Shown: positions 35,601-45,897, numbered from the stretch's first letter. The stretch is 64,000 nucleotides of DNA from Gluconacetobacter aggeris (GCF_014174395.1 NZ_JABEQD010000002.1:1-64000); one strand, 5' to 3'. The notes: generated by a model not told the origin, from the letters alone. A program made the numbers and translations.

Positions 35601-37259
35601 ATGGTGACGATCAACCCGCTGGCCGGCAAACCGGTTCCGCTCTCGCGTCTGATCGATGTCGCGAAACTGACGGCGGCCTACTACGATCTGAAGCCCGATC
35701 CGGCCATTGCCGCGCAGCGCGTCGCGTTCGGCACCTCCGGCCATCGTGGCTCGCCATTCCATACCAGCTTCAACGAAGACCATATCCTCGCCGTCAGCCA
35801 GGCGGTGTGCGACTACCGGGCCTCGGCCGGCATCGACGGACCGCTTTTCATCGGTATCGACACCCATGCGGTCTCGAAACCCGCCCTCGCCTCGGCGCTG
35901 GAAGTCTTCGCCGCCAACGGGGTGGAAACCTTCATCGACGCGCAGGATGGTTACACCCCGACGCCGGTGATCTCCCACGCCATCCTGACCTACAACCGGG
36001 GGCGCAGCAGCGGCCTGGCTGACGGCGTCGTTATCACCCCGTCACACAATCCGCCGGAAGACGGAGGCTATAAATACAACCCGCCCCATGGCGGGCCGGC
36101 CGATACCAACATCACGAAGATCGTCGAGCGCGCGGCCAATGATTTCCTCGCTGCCGGACTGGCGGGCGTGCGCCGCATCCCGCACGAACAGGCGCTGCGC
36201 GCCGCCTGCGTGCATCGGCACGACTACATTACCCCCTATGTCGCGGACCTGGGCGCCGTGCTGGACATGGAGGCCATCCGCGCCTCCGACGTCGCGATCG
36301 GCATAGACCCGCTGGGCGGGGCGGCCGTCGCCTACTGGCAGCCGATCATCGAACACTATCGCCTGAACGCCACGGTAGTCAGCACCGTGGTCGACCCCAC
36401 CTTCTCGTTCATGACGGCCGACTGGGACGGGCAGATCCGCATGGACTGCTCATCGCCCTATGCCATGGCACGCCTGATCGAACTGGGCAGCCGTTTCGAT
36501 GTGGCCTTCGCCAACGATACCGACGCCGACCGGCATGGCATCGTCGCCGGCACCGACGGGCTGATGAACCCGAACCATTATCTGGCCACCGCCATCGACT
36601 ATCTGTTCGCCAACCGTCCGGGCTGGAGCCCTCAGGCGGCCGTCGGCAAGACGGTGGTCAGCAGCAGCCTGATCGACCGCGTCACCACCCGGCTGGGTCG
36701 CAGGCTGGTCGAAGTTCCCGTGGGTTTCAAATGGTTCGTAGATGGGCTGATCGACGGGGGATTCGGCTTCGCGGGCGAGGAAAGCGCCGGCGCGTCGTTC
36801 CTGCGCAAGGACGGCACGGCCTGGACCACCGACAAGGACGGCATCATCCTTGGCCTGCTTGCTGCCGAGATCACCGCCCGTACCGGCCATAATCCGGGCG
36901 TCGCCTATCGCAGGCTGACCGCCGAGTTCGGTACGCCCTATTACGCGCGGATCGACGCCCCCGCCACGGCGCCCCAGAAGGCGCTGCTGAAATCGCTGAC
37001 GCCCGAGCAGGTCGGGCTGCACGAGCTGGGCGGCGAACCCATCCGCGCCACGCTCACCCGCGCGCCGGGCAACGACGCCGAAATCGGCGGGCTGAAAGTG
37101 GTGGCGGACAATGGCTGGTTCGCCGCCCGCCCCTCGGGCACCGAGGATGTCTACAAGATCTACGCCGAGAGCTTCGTCAGCGACGATCATCTGCACCGCA
37201 TCCAGGATGAGGCAACGACCGCCATATCCGCCCTGTTCGCGACCAACGCGGCGCCGTAA
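35601..37259 (+). CDS. pgm: Phosphoglucomutase (alpha-D-glucose-1,6-type)
   Basis: 552 residues, close to the 546 of E. coli Pgm. Landmarks are GTSGHRG near the N-terminus, the phosphoserine loop [14 protein letters not shown] (Ser about 148), the metal loop [11 protein letters not shown], the sugar-binding [11 protein letters not shown] and the phosphate-binding [14 protein letters not shown] near the end. It interconverts glucose-1-P and glucose-6-P, feeding UDP-glucose and hence exopolysaccharide or cellulose precursors in acetic acid bacteria. The start at 35601 has ACAGGA directly upstream and matches the family; an in-frame ATG at 35559 is less likely. Confidence 0.95.
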   Translation: MVTINPLAGKPVPLSRLIDVAKLTAAYYDLKPDPAIAAQRVAFGTSGHRGSPFHTSFNEDHILAVSQAVCDYRASAGIDGPLFIGIDTHAVSKPALASALEVFAANGVETFIDAQDGYTPTPVISHAILTYNRGRSSGLADGVVITPSHNPPEDGGYKYNPPHGGPADTNITKIVERAANDFLAAGLAGVRRIPHEQALRAACVHRHDYITPYVADLGAVLDMEAIRASDVAIGIDPLGGAAVAYWQPIIEHYRLNATVVSTVVDPTFSFMTADWDGQIRMDCSSPYAMARLIELGSRFDVAFANDTDADRHGIVAGTDGLMNPNHYLATAIDYLFANRPGWSPQAAVGKTVVSSSLIDRVTTRLGRRLVEVPVGFKWFVDGLIDGGFGFAGEESAGASFLRKDGTAWTTDKDGIILGLLAAEITARTGHNPGVAYRRLTAEFGTPYYARIDAPATAPQKALLKSLTPEQVGLHELGGEPIRATLTRAPGNDAEIGGLKVVADNGWFAARPSGTEDVYKIYAESFVSDDHLHRIQDEATTAISALFATNAAP

Positions 37260-37275
37260 TGCAAGCGGGGTGAGG

Positions 37276-37298
37276 CGCCAGCCTTGCGGCTGGCGTTT
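37276..37298. terminator. Intrinsic terminator between pgm and the convergent peptidase gene
   Basis: CGCCAGCC (37276-37283), loop TTGC, GGCTGGCG (37288-37295), then TTT on the plus strand. It lies 17 bases after the pgm stop and 4 bases before the end of the opposite gene, so it mainly serves pgm. Confidence 0.7.
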
Positions 37299-37301
37299 CC
37301 C

Positions 37302-38324
37302 CTATTTCTTCCCGTCGCCGAAGATCGCGACATGCGACACACCATCGCGCCCTACCCAGGCACGGTACATGCCGCTGGTGTTGAAGGGCATCGCGATATC
37401 GCCCTGGGCATCGACCAGGATCGCACCACCATCGCCACCCAGCGCCGGAATTTCGTGGTTGATGACATCCTGCGCCGCATGATCCAACGCTTCATGCATC
37501 GCGGTCACGCGCATGCAGATCTCATGCGCGGCGACGGTGCGGATATAGAACTCGCCCCATCCCGTCCCGGACATGGCACAGCCGGCATTGGCGTAGGTCC
37601 CGGCCCCGATCAGCGGCGAATCGCCCACCCGGCCCCATAATTTGTCGGTCATGCCACCAGTCGATGTTCCGGCGGCCAGATGGCCCTCGCGATCCAGCGC
37701 GACCGCGCCGACAGTGCCGAAATGCCGGTCGGTCGTCTCGTCGGCATGCTGGCTGTGCGCAGCGTCCTCCTTGAGTGCCTTCTGCAGTTGGTCCCATCGA
37801 TGCTGGGTCCAGAAATAGGACGAATCCACCAGCGGAATCTTCTGGGTCTGGGCGAAAGCCTCCGCCCCTGCGCCGATCAGCAGCACATGCTTGGACTGTT
37901 CCATGACCGCGCGGGCCAGCGTGATCGGATTGCGTACATGCTGCACGCCGGCAACCGCTCCCGCCTGGAGCGTCGCGCCGTCCATGATCGCGGCATCCAT
38001 TTCGTTATGCCCATCATGGGTAAAGACGGCGCCCTTGCCGGCATTGAAGTTCGGATCATCCTCCAGTACCCGGATAGCCGCAACCACGGCGTCCTTTGCC
38101 GGCTGTCCGGCCTTCAAAGCCGCGTATCCAGCCTGCAACGCGCGCGCCAGCGCCGCCTTCACGATCTGCTGGCGTTCGGCAGACATGTCGGCCTTGATCA
38201 CCCCGGCGCCGCCATGGATCACCATCACCGGCACCGTATCGGCCCGCGCCTGTCCACCGGACCACAGGCAAGCCGCCAACACCCCGACCGCCATTACCTT
38301 CGGACCGATTCTTCTTCCGTTCAT
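37302..38324 (-). CDS. Isoaspartyl peptidase / plant-type L-asparaginase, secreted
   Basis: 340 residues of the Ntn-hydrolase asparaginase 2 family. A signal peptide (VMAVGVLAACLWSGGQARAD) targets it to the periplasm. IHGGAGVIKADM is the family start; autocleavage should occur before Thr204 in HFGTVGAVALD, giving alpha and beta subunits, and substrate-binding residues are in STGGMTDKLWGRVGDSPLIG and GTYANAGCAMSGTGWGE. It hydrolyses beta-aspartyl dipeptides and asparagine. It is preceded by the amidohydrolase gene on the same strand, 160 bases away. Confidence 0.93.
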   Translation of the reverse strand: MNGRRIGPKVMAVGVLAACLWSGGQARADTVPVMVIHGGAGVIKADMSAERQQIVKAALARALQAGYAALKAGQPAKDAVVAAIRVLEDDPNFNAGKGAVFTHDGHNEMDAAIMDGATLQAGAVAGVQHVRNPITLARAVMEQSKHVLLIGAGAEAFAQTQKIPLVDSSYFWTQHRWDQLQKALKEDAAHSQHADETTDRHFGTVGAVALDREGHLAAGTSTGGMTDKLWGRVGDSPLIGAGTYANAGCAMSGTGWGEFYIRTVAAHEICMRVTAMHEALDHAAQDVINHEIPALGGDGGAILVDAQGDIAMPFNTSGMYRAWVGRDGVSHVAIFGDGKK

Positions 38325-38484
38325 TTGTTACCTCGCTGTTTGACGGCACGGTATCATCGGAACCGAAACGAACAAGGGTCTCGTTCTTTTTTGAAAAAAG
38401 CACCCCAAAACCTCTGATCCATTCAGGAGGCTTATGCCGGGGACATACGATGGCCCGGAACGAATAAAGTCTTTTTGCTTCTCT

Positions 38485-39840
38485 TCATCCGTCCAACCGC
38501 TGGATGCGCCGTGCCTCCCGCGCATGATCGCGCAGGATGTCGCCAAGATTGGCCAATAGCGGCACCCCGTCCGATACCAGCACCTTGCCATTGACGATGG
38601 TGGTGCCCGCCACGGCGGGCGCGCAGCGCAGCCACGCCTCGACCGGATCGCTCAGCGCGCCGGCGGCCGCAACCTCGGACATCGACCAGACGACCAGGTC
38701 GGCGCAGGCGCCGGGCCGCAAATGCCCGATCTCATCCTCCCAGCCCAGACAGGCGGCGCCGCCGCGCGTCGCCATGTCCAGCGCGTCACGCGCCGACATG
38801 GCATGCGGACCATGCCGGAATCGTCCCAGCAGCATTGCCATGCGGGTTTCCAGCCACATCGACGCATGGTCGGTCGACGCCGAACCGTCGCAGCCCAGCC
38901 CGACGCGCATGCCACGCCGCCGCATGTCCATCGCATCGGCCGTGCCGCCGCCGATCATCATGTTGGAGCATGGACATTGCGCCGTGCAGACCCCGGCATG
39001 GGCCAGCCGGTCGACCTCGTCATCCGTCGGGTAGATATAATGCGCGACCCATGAACGCGGACTGGCCCAGCCGACACGCTCGAAATATTCCGTCGGCGTG
39101 CAGCCATAGATTTCGGCGCAATAACTGTCCTCGTCGGGATCTTCCGCCAGATGGGTATGCAGGCGCAGATCGTGCTTGTCCGCCAGGCGCGCGGATTCCA
39201 CCATGATCCGTTCCGACACGCTGAACAGCGAACAGGGCGCCAGCGCCACCCGCCCCATCGCGCCCGGTGTGGGGTCATGGAAGGCCGCCACCAGCCGTTC
39301 GCTGTCGGCCAGGATCGTGTCCTCGTCCTGCACCACCGACGCGGGCGGCAGGCCGCCATCCTCGACCGAACGCGTCATCGACCCGCGTGTGGCATGGAAA
39401 CGGAACCCGATATCCCGCGCCGCGCGAAACTGCGCGTCGATCAGGAATGGCCGGGGATGGACATACATATGGTCCATCGAGGTCGTACAGCCACCCATCA
39501 GCAGTTCGACCATAGCGACGGAGGTCGACAGATAGACCGATTCCGCGTCCAGATCGGCCCAAAGCGGATACAGGCCCTTGAGCCATTCGAACAGCGTGCC
39601 GTTCGTCACCGGCGCATAGGCCCGGGTGAGGTTCTGGTACATATGGTGATGCGCATTGACCAGTCCGGGCGTGACCAGCCGCCCGTGAGCCGAGATCACA
39701 GACTTTGCCGCCGGCACATCCTCGGCCCCATCGCCGACGGCATGGACGCGGCCGTCCTTGACGGACAGCCAGCCATTCGCGACTTCCCAGTCGCGGTCAA
39801 TATAAAGATAAGCATCCCTGATCAGCAGATCGACCGTCAT
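38485..39840 (-). CDS. Amidohydrolase, 8-oxoguanine deaminase-like
   Basis: 451 residues of the metal-dependent deaminase branch of the amidohydrolase superfamily (ATZ/TRZ group). Metal and catalytic motifs are VNAHHHMYQN (His64-66), HTHLAEDPDEDSY, the His in SWVAHYIYP and GLGCDGSASTDH. Length and these motifs match 8-oxoguanine deaminase, which makes urate from 8-oxoguanine; other aminohydrolases (hydroxyatrazine-type) remain possible. The start at 39840 has GGGGGAG six bases upstream. A purine-salvage role in the cytoplasm is expected. Confidence 0.85.
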   Translation of the reverse strand: MTVDLLIRDAYLYIDRDWEVANGWLSVKDGRVHAVGDGAEDVPAAKSVISAHGRLVTPGLVNAHHHMYQNLTRAYAPVTNGTLFEWLKGLYPLWADLDAESVYLSTSVAMVELLMGGCTTSMDHMYVHPRPFLIDAQFRAARDIGFRFHATRGSMTRSVEDGGLPPASVVQDEDTILADSERLVAAFHDPTPGAMGRVALAPCSLFSVSERIMVESARLADKHDLRLHTHLAEDPDEDSYCAEIYGCTPTEYFERVGWASPRSWVAHYIYPTDDEVDRLAHAGVCTAQCPCSNMMIGGGTADAMDMRRRGMRVGLGCDGSASTDHASMWLETRMAMLLGRFRHGPHAMSARDALDMATRGGAACLGWEDEIGHLRPGACADLVVWSMSEVAAAGALSDPVEAWLRCAPAVAGTTIVNGKVLVSDGVPLLANLGDILRDHAREARRIQRLDG

Positions 39841-40120
39841 GACGGCTCCCCCGGTACCGAATGTCAGGGCGGTGACCACCCTGTCGCGATGAAGCCCTGT
39901 CCCGGAGGTGCGAAGTCCGGATCGTCATCAAGTTCGGTACTGAACGGGCGAGGATCAGAGGTTTTTACCAGCGGGCGGCCGCAATGGCCAGACATTCCAG
40001 CACGCTTTCACACACCCAGTCCACGGCCCGTCTTGTCGTGCGCGCGATCGCATGGTCAGAATGCCGGCCTCTGAAGAAGTAGCGCGGCACCGCTGCCCGG
40101 GACATAATGTGGAGCAGGAT

Positions 40121-41395
40121 ATGGCCGACAGATTTCCGACCCTCAGGTTTCGGTACAAGACCAGCCTTCTTCTCGCTCTTCTCGGATCCTTCTCTCTACC
40201 CTTCCGCCCCGCGCAGGCTGAAAGTGCAGCCCCAACCTTCCAGATCGTCGAGAGCGTGCCGGAAGAAACCATCTATGGCGAACCGGGTATCCCGCGTACC
40301 CAGCCGGTATGGCTGGACATGATCCGCCATGCCAGCCGAACGATCGATGTGGGGCAGTTCTATATCGCCGATCGTCCCGGCCGCGCGATGTCGGCGGTCC
40401 TTCAGGCGCTAATCGCGCGCGCCAATGCCGGCATTCACATCCGTCTGATCGTGGATGACAGTTTCCTGAAGGAAACCGCACCGGTGCTGGAGCGGCTGAA
40501 GCCCATCCCCAACATCCAGATCGAGACCCTGCCCACCCATCGTCTGACGGGCGGTGTGCTGCATGCCAAGTTCATGGTCATCGACGGACGGCAGGTCTTC
40601 GTCGGCAGCCAGAACTGGGATTGGCGGGCGCTGGAGGAAATCCATGAGATCGGGGCCGCGATCGACGATACCGCCATTGCCGGAAGCTTCGAGACGGCAT
40701 TCGGCACCCTGTGGGCGCTGGGGAGCGGCCGCACCCTGCCCGAGACGCGCATGCAGCCGCCAGCCGACCGGCCGGTCGCGACCCAGTTCGCCCCCGTTAC
40801 GCTGCGCGATCCGGGCGGCGAAAGCGTGATCGCCTTCCCCGCCTTCAGTCCGCCGATGATGATGCCGGTTACACTGACGGCGGAAGAACCGTCATTGATC
40901 ACGATGATCCACGCAGCCCGGCACGTCTTCCGCCTTCAGGTGCTGACGCTGAGCGCCCTGAAACATTACGGGCCGAAAGGATACTGGCCCGAACTGGACA
41001 CGGCCTTGCGCGATGCGGCCGCCCGTGGGGTGTCGGTGCAGATCATCGTGTCGAACTGGGCATTGAACGAGCCGATGCAATCCTATTTGAAGAGCCTGGC
41101 CACAATGCCGAACATCGAAGTGAAATTCAGCACCATTCCACAGGCCAGCACAGGCTTCATCCCGTTCGCCCGGGTCGAGCACTGCAAATACGCCGTTGCC
41201 GACGACGATACCGTCTATATCGGCACCGGCAACTGGGAATGGAGCTATTTCAACACCACCGTCGATGCTTCGATCTTCGTCCACGGCCACAACCCGGCTG
41301 CAACCCTGAACCGGATCTTCACGCGCGACTGGACAGGCCCCTACGTCACCACGATCGCGCCCGGCGCACATTATACGCCCATCAAGCCGGGCTAA
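40121..41395 (+). CDS. Secreted phospholipase D-like protein
   Basis: 424 residues. A signal peptide (FRYKTSLLLALLGSFSLPF, cleavage near AQAES) precedes two PLD domains, each with an intact HxKx4D motif: HAKFMVID (His148, Lys150, Asp155) followed by GSQNWDWRAL, and HCKYAVAD (His354, Lys356, Asp361) followed by GTGNWEWSYF. The G-S/T-x-N-W pattern after each motif is typical of this superfamily. It would act in the periplasm or outside on phosphodiesters (lipids or nucleic acid). The start at 40121 has GGAGCAGG upstream. It is convergent with the cytochrome b561 gene, overlapping it by 4 bases. Confidence 0.88.
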   Translation: MADRFPTLRFRYKTSLLLALLGSFSLPFRPAQAESAAPTFQIVESVPEETIYGEPGIPRTQPVWLDMIRHASRTIDVGQFYIADRPGRAMSAVLQALIARANAGIHIRLIVDDSFLKETAPVLERLKPIPNIQIETLPTHRLTGGVLHAKFMVIDGRQVFVGSQNWDWRALEEIHEIGAAIDDTAIAGSFETAFGTLWALGSGRTLPETRMQPPADRPVATQFAPVTLRDPGGESVIAFPAFSPPMMMPVTLTAEEPSLITMIHAARHVFRLQVLTLSALKHYGPKGYWPELDTALRDAAARGVSVQIIVSNWALNEPMQSYLKSLATMPNIEVKFSTIPQASTGFIPFARVEHCKYAVADDDTVYIGTGNWEWSYFNTTVDASIFVHGHNPAATLNRIFTRDWTGPYVTTIAPGAHYTPIKPG

Positions 41396-41958
41396 GAGGC
41401 GGAGTCGTCCGCCGTCCTGTTTCCCCTGCCACCTGTCATGCTGGGCAGAACATCGTCGCGCAGCAGCAAGCCGTGCATCAGCGCCGCTGCGAGATGGACC
41501 AGGACGACACCGAACAGGATGAGCGCCAGCCATGTATGCAGCCGGCGCAATGCCGCAAACAGGGCCGGATCGTGCGGCAGGATGGGCGGCAGGACAAAGC
41601 CCGGCCACATCACCACCGGATAGGCCCCAGCCGACAACATGCCCCATCCCACCAGCGGCAGCCCGATCATCAGGGCATAGAGCACGATATGCGACAGCCG
41701 CGCCGCCAGGCGCAGGATCGGTGGCAGCGTGTTCGGCAATGGCGGCACCCGGATCAGCCAGCGATTGACCAGCCGGACCACAGCCAGCAGCAGGATGCTG
41801 ATCCCCAGCGGGCGATGCAGATCGACCAGCCGGTGATAGGCCGGCTCCACGGTCGTCACCATGATGATGCCGATGAACAGCATCGCCAGAATCATCACGG
41901 CCATCAGCCAGTGCAGGACACGGGCGAAAAGGGAGAAATGCTCGACCGGATGCATCAT
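41392..41958 (-). CDS. Cytochrome b561-type membrane protein
   Basis: 188 residues with four membrane helices of the prokaryotic cytochrome b561 family (CybB/YceJ). Candidate heme-ligand His residues are in RVLHWLMAVMI, LHRPLGISILL, RLSHIVLYALM and VLVHLAAALMHG. It would carry electrons between quinol and a periplasmic partner. Its ATG overlaps the stop of the catalase-like gene (ATGA, 41955-41958), implying that the two products work together, the cytochrome perhaps supplying electrons to the heme enzyme. Confidence 0.9.
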   Translation of the reverse strand: MMHPVEHFSLFARVLHWLMAVMILAMLFIGIIMVTTVEPAYHRLVDLHRPLGISILLLAVVRLVNRWLIRVPPLPNTLPPILRLAARLSHIVLYALMIGLPLVGWGMLSAGAYPVVMWPGFVLPPILPHDPALFAALRRLHTWLALILFGVVLVHLAAALMHGLLLRDDVLPSMTGGRGNRTADDSAS

Positions 41959-43040
41959 GGTTCTCCCGGCCGGATATCGGCCCGGCTGATTGCGCTCGCT
42001 GTTTTCGGCTCTCCCGACCGCAGGACAAAGGAGCGGGCATAGACCGCCGATCGCGCGGCGGGGATGGGATCGTCGGAAGGTGCGATTCCCTCGGGTAAGA
42101 TCAGCGGATCGTACGTAATGCCCTTGCAGGGGCCGCCATCCTCGCTCTCCGCCCGAACCAGTGTCAGGATTCCGGCATCGACCTGCCGACGGCCGGCCGG
42201 CCAGGCCACGGTCGGATCGGCCGTGACATCCCCGGCCCCTCCGACGGTCACGACCAAGTGCCAGCGCAGTGGCCCATGTGCCAATGCTTCGATCAGATCA
42301 TGAAACAGGTAATCGCGCCCCGCCCCGGGGCCGGCGGGCGGACGCGCCGCCTGCTCGGGAACCATAGCCCACCGCACGGGGGTGATCGTGCCCTCCCCAT
42401 TGATGAAGGCGAAACTGTCGAGGCTGTTATAGGTATCGTCCGCGAAGCCCGAGGTCAGGATGCGCGCCTTCAGCAACGCCAGCGCCTGCTGCGTTTCGGG
42501 ATGCCGTGCCAGAAAGGCTGCCATGCGGGACGGATCGGGCCGATGCGTCTGCGGTTCGGGACGCGATGCCAGCAGGAAATCATTGAAATCGGCCGCATTG
42601 CGGACGGGAAAGACGGGAATATCGTTGATCCCCATGCGCCATTCGCCACCATGCACCGGCATGATCCACAACGCGAGGCTACGGACCTTCTCCGGTTCGT
42701 CATCCTGAAAGGGCATCCCGCCGGCCAGCGCGAACCGGCCGACGACCGGCGAACGACTCCTGGTGAACAGCGCAGCACGGGAAAACGATACCGCCTCCCC
42801 GCTGCCCTCGAACCAGCCCGTCACGCAGACGCCCTTGGCATGGTTGCGCCGAAAGCCCGGATGCGGCCCATCGACCAGCCCGAATGTTCGCATGAACGTC
42901 CCGGCGGTCAGACGGCCGGGTACCAGCCATCCGGCCGCCAGAGCGAACGCCAGCACAAGCAGCGTGGGCGCCGCGCATACCGCCGCCAGCCGGAGCCATC
43001 CCCCTTTCTCCGCCAGCGTCTCGCGTATAGCTGCCATCAT
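41955..43040 (-). CDS. Membrane-anchored catalase-related peroxidase
   Basis: 361 residues of the 'catalase family peroxidase' (SrpA-like) group. An N-terminal helix (LRLAAVCAAPTLLVLAFALAAG) anchors it, with the heme domain probably in the periplasm. Catalase-fold signs are PGFRRNHAKGVCVTGWF (distal His), YNSLDSFAFINGEG and the proximal-Tyr region IPAARSAVYARSF. The enzyme is shorter than monofunctional catalases and in relatives uses organic reductants to remove peroxide. It is translationally coupled to a cytochrome b561. The start is 43040 or the adjacent ATG at 43037. Confidence 0.88.
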   Translation of the reverse strand: MMAAIRETLAEKGGWLRLAAVCAAPTLLVLAFALAAGWLVPGRLTAGTFMRTFGLVDGPHPGFRRNHAKGVCVTGWFEGSGEAVSFSRAALFTRSRSPVVGRFALAGGMPFQDDEPEKVRSLALWIMPVHGGEWRMGINDIPVFPVRNAADFNDFLLASRPEPQTHRPDPSRMAAFLARHPETQQALALLKARILTSGFADDTYNSLDSFAFINGEGTITPVRWAMVPEQAARPPAGPGAGRDYLFHDLIEALAHGPLRWHLVVTVGGAGDVTADPTVAWPAGRRQVDAGILTLVRAESEDGGPCKGITYDPLILPEGIAPSDDPIPAARSAVYARSFVLRSGEPKTASAISRADIRPGEP

Positions 43041-43199
43041 GATGCGTGCTTCCCTGCAATCTGAAGGCAAACGCCGCCGCAGGCTCATTATCCCTGTGGA
43101 GACAATTTATTTTCGCTGTCCAGCCGCCCGGTTTGAGGCTCCGTAAGGCATGCGCTCATGTCCGACAGGAAACTGTCCGCCTGTCCGATCCGTTCAGAC

Positions 43200-43230
43200 A
43201 TAAAAAAACCCGGCCGGGAGGCCGGGTCTT
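43200..43230 (-). terminator. Intrinsic terminator of the ribosomal superoperon
   Basis: Read on the minus strand, a GC-rich 8-bp stem (43227-43220 with 43215-43208) and a 4-base loop are followed by seven T residues. It lies 24 bases beyond the rplQ stop and is the clearest rho-independent terminator in the window. Confidence 0.9.
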
Positions 43231-43253
43231 TTCATCAAGCCGGGGCGCTGAAC

Positions 43254-43679
43254 TTACGCCGCCAGCCCTTCGTCCGAAACGACTTCCGGACGCGGGCCGC
43301 TATCCTGGCCCTTGGCGGACACATCGCGGTCCACCAGTTCGATCACCGCCATGTCGGCAGCGTCGCCATGACGGATACCCGCGCGGAGAACGCGAGTATA
43401 GCCACCATTGCGGGCCTTGTAGCGATCCGCCACGGCCGCGAACAGCTTGGAGACGATCACGTCGTCACGGAGCTGCGCATAAGCCTGACGGCGGGCGTGC
43501 AGATCGCCGCGCTTGCCGAGCGTGATCAGCTTCTCGACCACCGGGCGAAGTTCCTTCGCCTTGGGCAGAGTCGTGGTGATCTGCTCGTGCTTGATCAGCG
43601 CGACAGCCATGTTGCGGAACATGGCGGCGCGATGGGTGGAGGTAACGCCGAGCTTCCGGCCGGCAACACCGTGACGCAT
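43254..43679 (-). CDS. rplQ: Ribosomal protein L17
   Basis: 141 residues opening [20 protein letters not shown] and continuing [19 protein letters not shown], the universal L17 signature. A large-subunit protein near the exit tunnel. Last gene of the block, 24 bases after rpoA, with a strong terminator behind it. The C-terminal 30 residues are an acidic-rich extension common in alphaproteobacteria. Confidence 0.97.
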   Translation of the reverse strand: MRHGVAGRKLGVTSTHRAAMFRNMAVALIKHEQITTTLPKAKELRPVVEKLITLGKRGDLHARRQAYAQLRDDVIVSKLFAAVADRYKARNGGYTRVLRAGIRHGDAADMAVIELVDRDVSAKGQDSGPRPEVVSDEGLAA

Positions 43680-43703
43680 GATAAAGTCTTCCTGTCTTTC
43701 CGG

Positions 43704-44723
43704 TCAGAAGGGCTCGTCGAGCCTCTTGGCCAGGTCTTCGATATTTTCCGGCGGCCAGGCCGGGACGTTCATACCAAGGGACAGCCCCATCGAGGTCAGG
43801 ACTTCCTTGATTTCGTTCAGGGACTTGCGGCCGAAATTCGGCGTCCGCAGCATCTCCTGCTCGGTCTTCTGCACCAGATCGCCAATATAGACGATATTGT
43901 CGTTCTTCAGGCAGTTGGCACTGCGGACCGACAGTTCCAGTTCGTCGACCTTGCGCAGCAGGTTCCGATTGAACGGCAGATCGTCCTGCGGCTCTTCGGT
44001 CCGGACCGGGCGCGGCTCGTCGAAATTGATGAACAACTGCAGCTGATCCTGCAGGATTCGAGCGGCCAGGGCCACCGCATCCTCGGGCGTCACCGCGCCA
44101 TTCGTCTCGACCGTCAACAGAAGCCGGTCATAGTCGGTCACCTGGCCCACGCGGGTCGGCTCGACCTTGTAGGACACGCGCTGCACGGGCGAGTAGATGG
44201 CATCCACCGGAATCAGGCCGATCGGCGCGTCCTCGGGGCGGTTCGCCGCCGCGGGAACATAGCCCTTGCCGAGATTGACGGTGAATTCCATCCCGAACTT
44301 CACGCCCTCGTCGAGGGTGCAGATCACGAGATCGGGGTTCATCACCTCGATATCGTGGCCGGTCTGGATCTGGCCCGCCCGCACTTCGCCCGGTCCGGTG
44401 GCCGTCAGCACCATGCGCTTCGGGCCCTCGCCATGCATCCGCAGCGCGAGCTGCTTGATGTTCAGCACGATGTCCGTCACGTCCTCACGGACGCCGGCTA
44501 CCGACGAGAACTCATGCAGCACGCCGTCGATCTGGATCGCCGTCACCGCCGCCCCCTGCAAGGAGGACAGCAGCACGCGCCGGATGGCATTGCCGAGCGT
44601 CATGCCGAAGCCACGCTCGAGGGGTTCCGCCACCACAGTCGCTGTGCGCAACGGCTGCCCGCCCGGCTCGACTTCCAGCTTCTCCGGCTTGATCAGAGAT
44701 TGCCAGTTTTTCTGGAGGACCAA
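43704..44723 (-). CDS. rpoA: RNA polymerase alpha subunit, TTG start
   Basis: 339 residues: N-terminal dimerisation domain ([20 protein letters not shown]), linker, and C-terminal DNA/activator-binding domain ([39 protein letters not shown]). The start codon is TTG at 44723, with AAAGG about 8 bases upstream; the product [18 protein letters not shown] fits alphaproteobacterial alpha subunits, so the TTG is probably real. In the 120-base gap to rpsK a perfect hairpin (44764-44783, arms of 8 bases) may affect processing or translation. Confidence 0.97.
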   Translation of the reverse strand: MVLQKNWQSLIKPEKLEVEPGGQPLRTATVVAEPLERGFGMTLGNAIRRVLLSSLQGAAVTAIQIDGVLHEFSSVAGVREDVTDIVLNIKQLALRMHGEGPKRMVLTATGPGEVRAGQIQTGHDIEVMNPDLVICTLDEGVKFGMEFTVNLGKGYVPAAANRPEDAPIGLIPVDAIYSPVQRVSYKVEPTRVGQVTDYDRLLLTVETNGAVTPEDAVALAARILQDQLQLFINFDEPRPVRTEEPQDDLPFNRNLLRKVDELELSVRSANCLKNDNIVYIGDLVQKTEQEMLRTPNFGRKSLNEIKEVLTSMGLSLGMNVPAWPPENIEDLAKRLDEPF

Positions 44724-44843
44724 GGTGATGGCCTTTCAAAACTGATCTGCACCAAGGCAGATAGCACCCGTACGAACGGGTGCCGGATGACACTCAACCC
44801 CGCCGACGCAAGGGCCGGCGGGAAACGAATCCGAGCCTGACGA

Positions 44844-45236
44844 TCAGACGCGACGACGCTTGCGCGGACGGCAGCCGTTATGCGGAACCGGCGTCATGTC
44901 GCGGATCGAGGTGATCGCGAAACCGACCGCCTGCAGCGCGCGCAGCGCGCTCTCGCGCCCCGAACCCGGACCCGACACTTCGATCTCCAGCGTCTCCATG
45001 CCGTGCTCGCGCGCCTTGCGGCCTGCGTCCTCGGCCGCGACCTGCGCCGCGTACGGGGTGGATTTGCGCGAGCCCTTGAAGCCCTGGGCACCGGCGGAAG
45101 ACCACGCGATCGCGTTGCCCTGGGCATCGGAGATCGTGATCATCGTGTTGTTGAAGGTGGAGAGCACATGCGCCACCCCCGAGATAATGTTCTTCCGCTC
45201 TTTCTTCCGAATACGCGGAGCAGCAGCCTTCGCCAT
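44844..45236 (-). CDS. rpsK: Ribosomal protein S11
   Basis: 130 residues with the S11 motifs [21 protein letters not shown] and [17 protein letters not shown], ending [11 protein letters not shown]. It sits on the small-subunit platform near the E site. Placed between rpsM and rpoA as in most bacteria (alpha operon). Confidence 0.98.
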   Translation of the reverse strand: MAKAAAPRIRKKERKNIISGVAHVLSTFNNTMITISDAQGNAIAWSSAGAQGFKGSRKSTPYAAQVAAEDAGRKAREHGMETLEIEVSGPGSGRESALRALQAVGFAITSIRDMTPVPHNGCRPRKRRRV

Positions 45237-45341
45237 AGTCTTCCTGGTCCTGTCTGTTCATCAACGCGAGCCGCGCCGGATGCCCCTGGAAAATCGTAAC
45301 CGGGGGCACCCCACACTGGCCGCGAATGCGGCTGGAGCCGC

Positions 45342-45719
45342 TTAGCGGGTAGCCTTCTTCTTACCGGCGATCGCCACCGCCTTACCCTTGCGGGTACGGG
45401 CGTTGGTGTGCGTCCGCTGGCCACGAACCGGCAGACCGCGACGGTGACGCAGGCCACGGTAGCAACCCAGGTCCATCAGACGCTTGATGTTCATCGCCAC
45501 TTCGCGACGCAGATCGCCTTCGACCCGATATTCGCTGTCGATCAGCTCACGGATCTTCAGGATCTCGTCGTCCGACAGCTCGTTCACCCGGCGCTCGGCC
45601 GGAATCTCGAGCTGCTGGCAGATCTGCTCGGCCTTGGTCGGGCCGATGCCATAAATATAACGCAGGCCAATCGTCACCCGCTTGTTGGTTGGGATGTTCA
45701 CGCCGGCAATACGCGCCAC
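45342..45719 (-). CDS. rpsM: Ribosomal protein S13, GTG start
   Basis: 125 residues from a GTG at 45719: [19 protein letters not shown] (V read as Met), [15 protein letters not shown] and the C-terminal [22 protein letters not shown] lies upstream at good spacing and the family N-terminus is (M)ARIAGV, so longer in-frame starts are rejected. It contacts P-site tRNA and the subunit interface. First gene of the alpha segment. Confidence 0.97.
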   Translation of the reverse strand: MARIAGVNIPTNKRVTIGLRYIYGIGPTKAEQICQQLEIPAERRVNELSDDEILKIRELIDSEYRVEGDLRREVAMNIKRLMDLGCYRGLRHRRGLPVRGQRTHTNARTRKGKAVAIAGKKKATR

Positions 45720-45897
45720 GCCACTTACTCCTCGTCCGCCCGCGTCACTCGGGCCCTTAAGATCGTCGCCGGGGCTTTTCCACACCACCGGCTAGCCGGA
45801 GCGTCGTGAACGTGCCGGCACCGCCGGTCAACCCCATCATCAATCGGATTCGTGATCTCTGCTCTTCGTGCCAGCAGGACACGGGAGCCGATACCTT

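Noticed and set aside
43158-44840. Long plus-strand open frame (560 codons) opposite rplQ/rpoA
   Set aside because: It is the antisense shadow of two essential conserved genes in GC-rich DNA; the product is His/Arg-rich with no domain.
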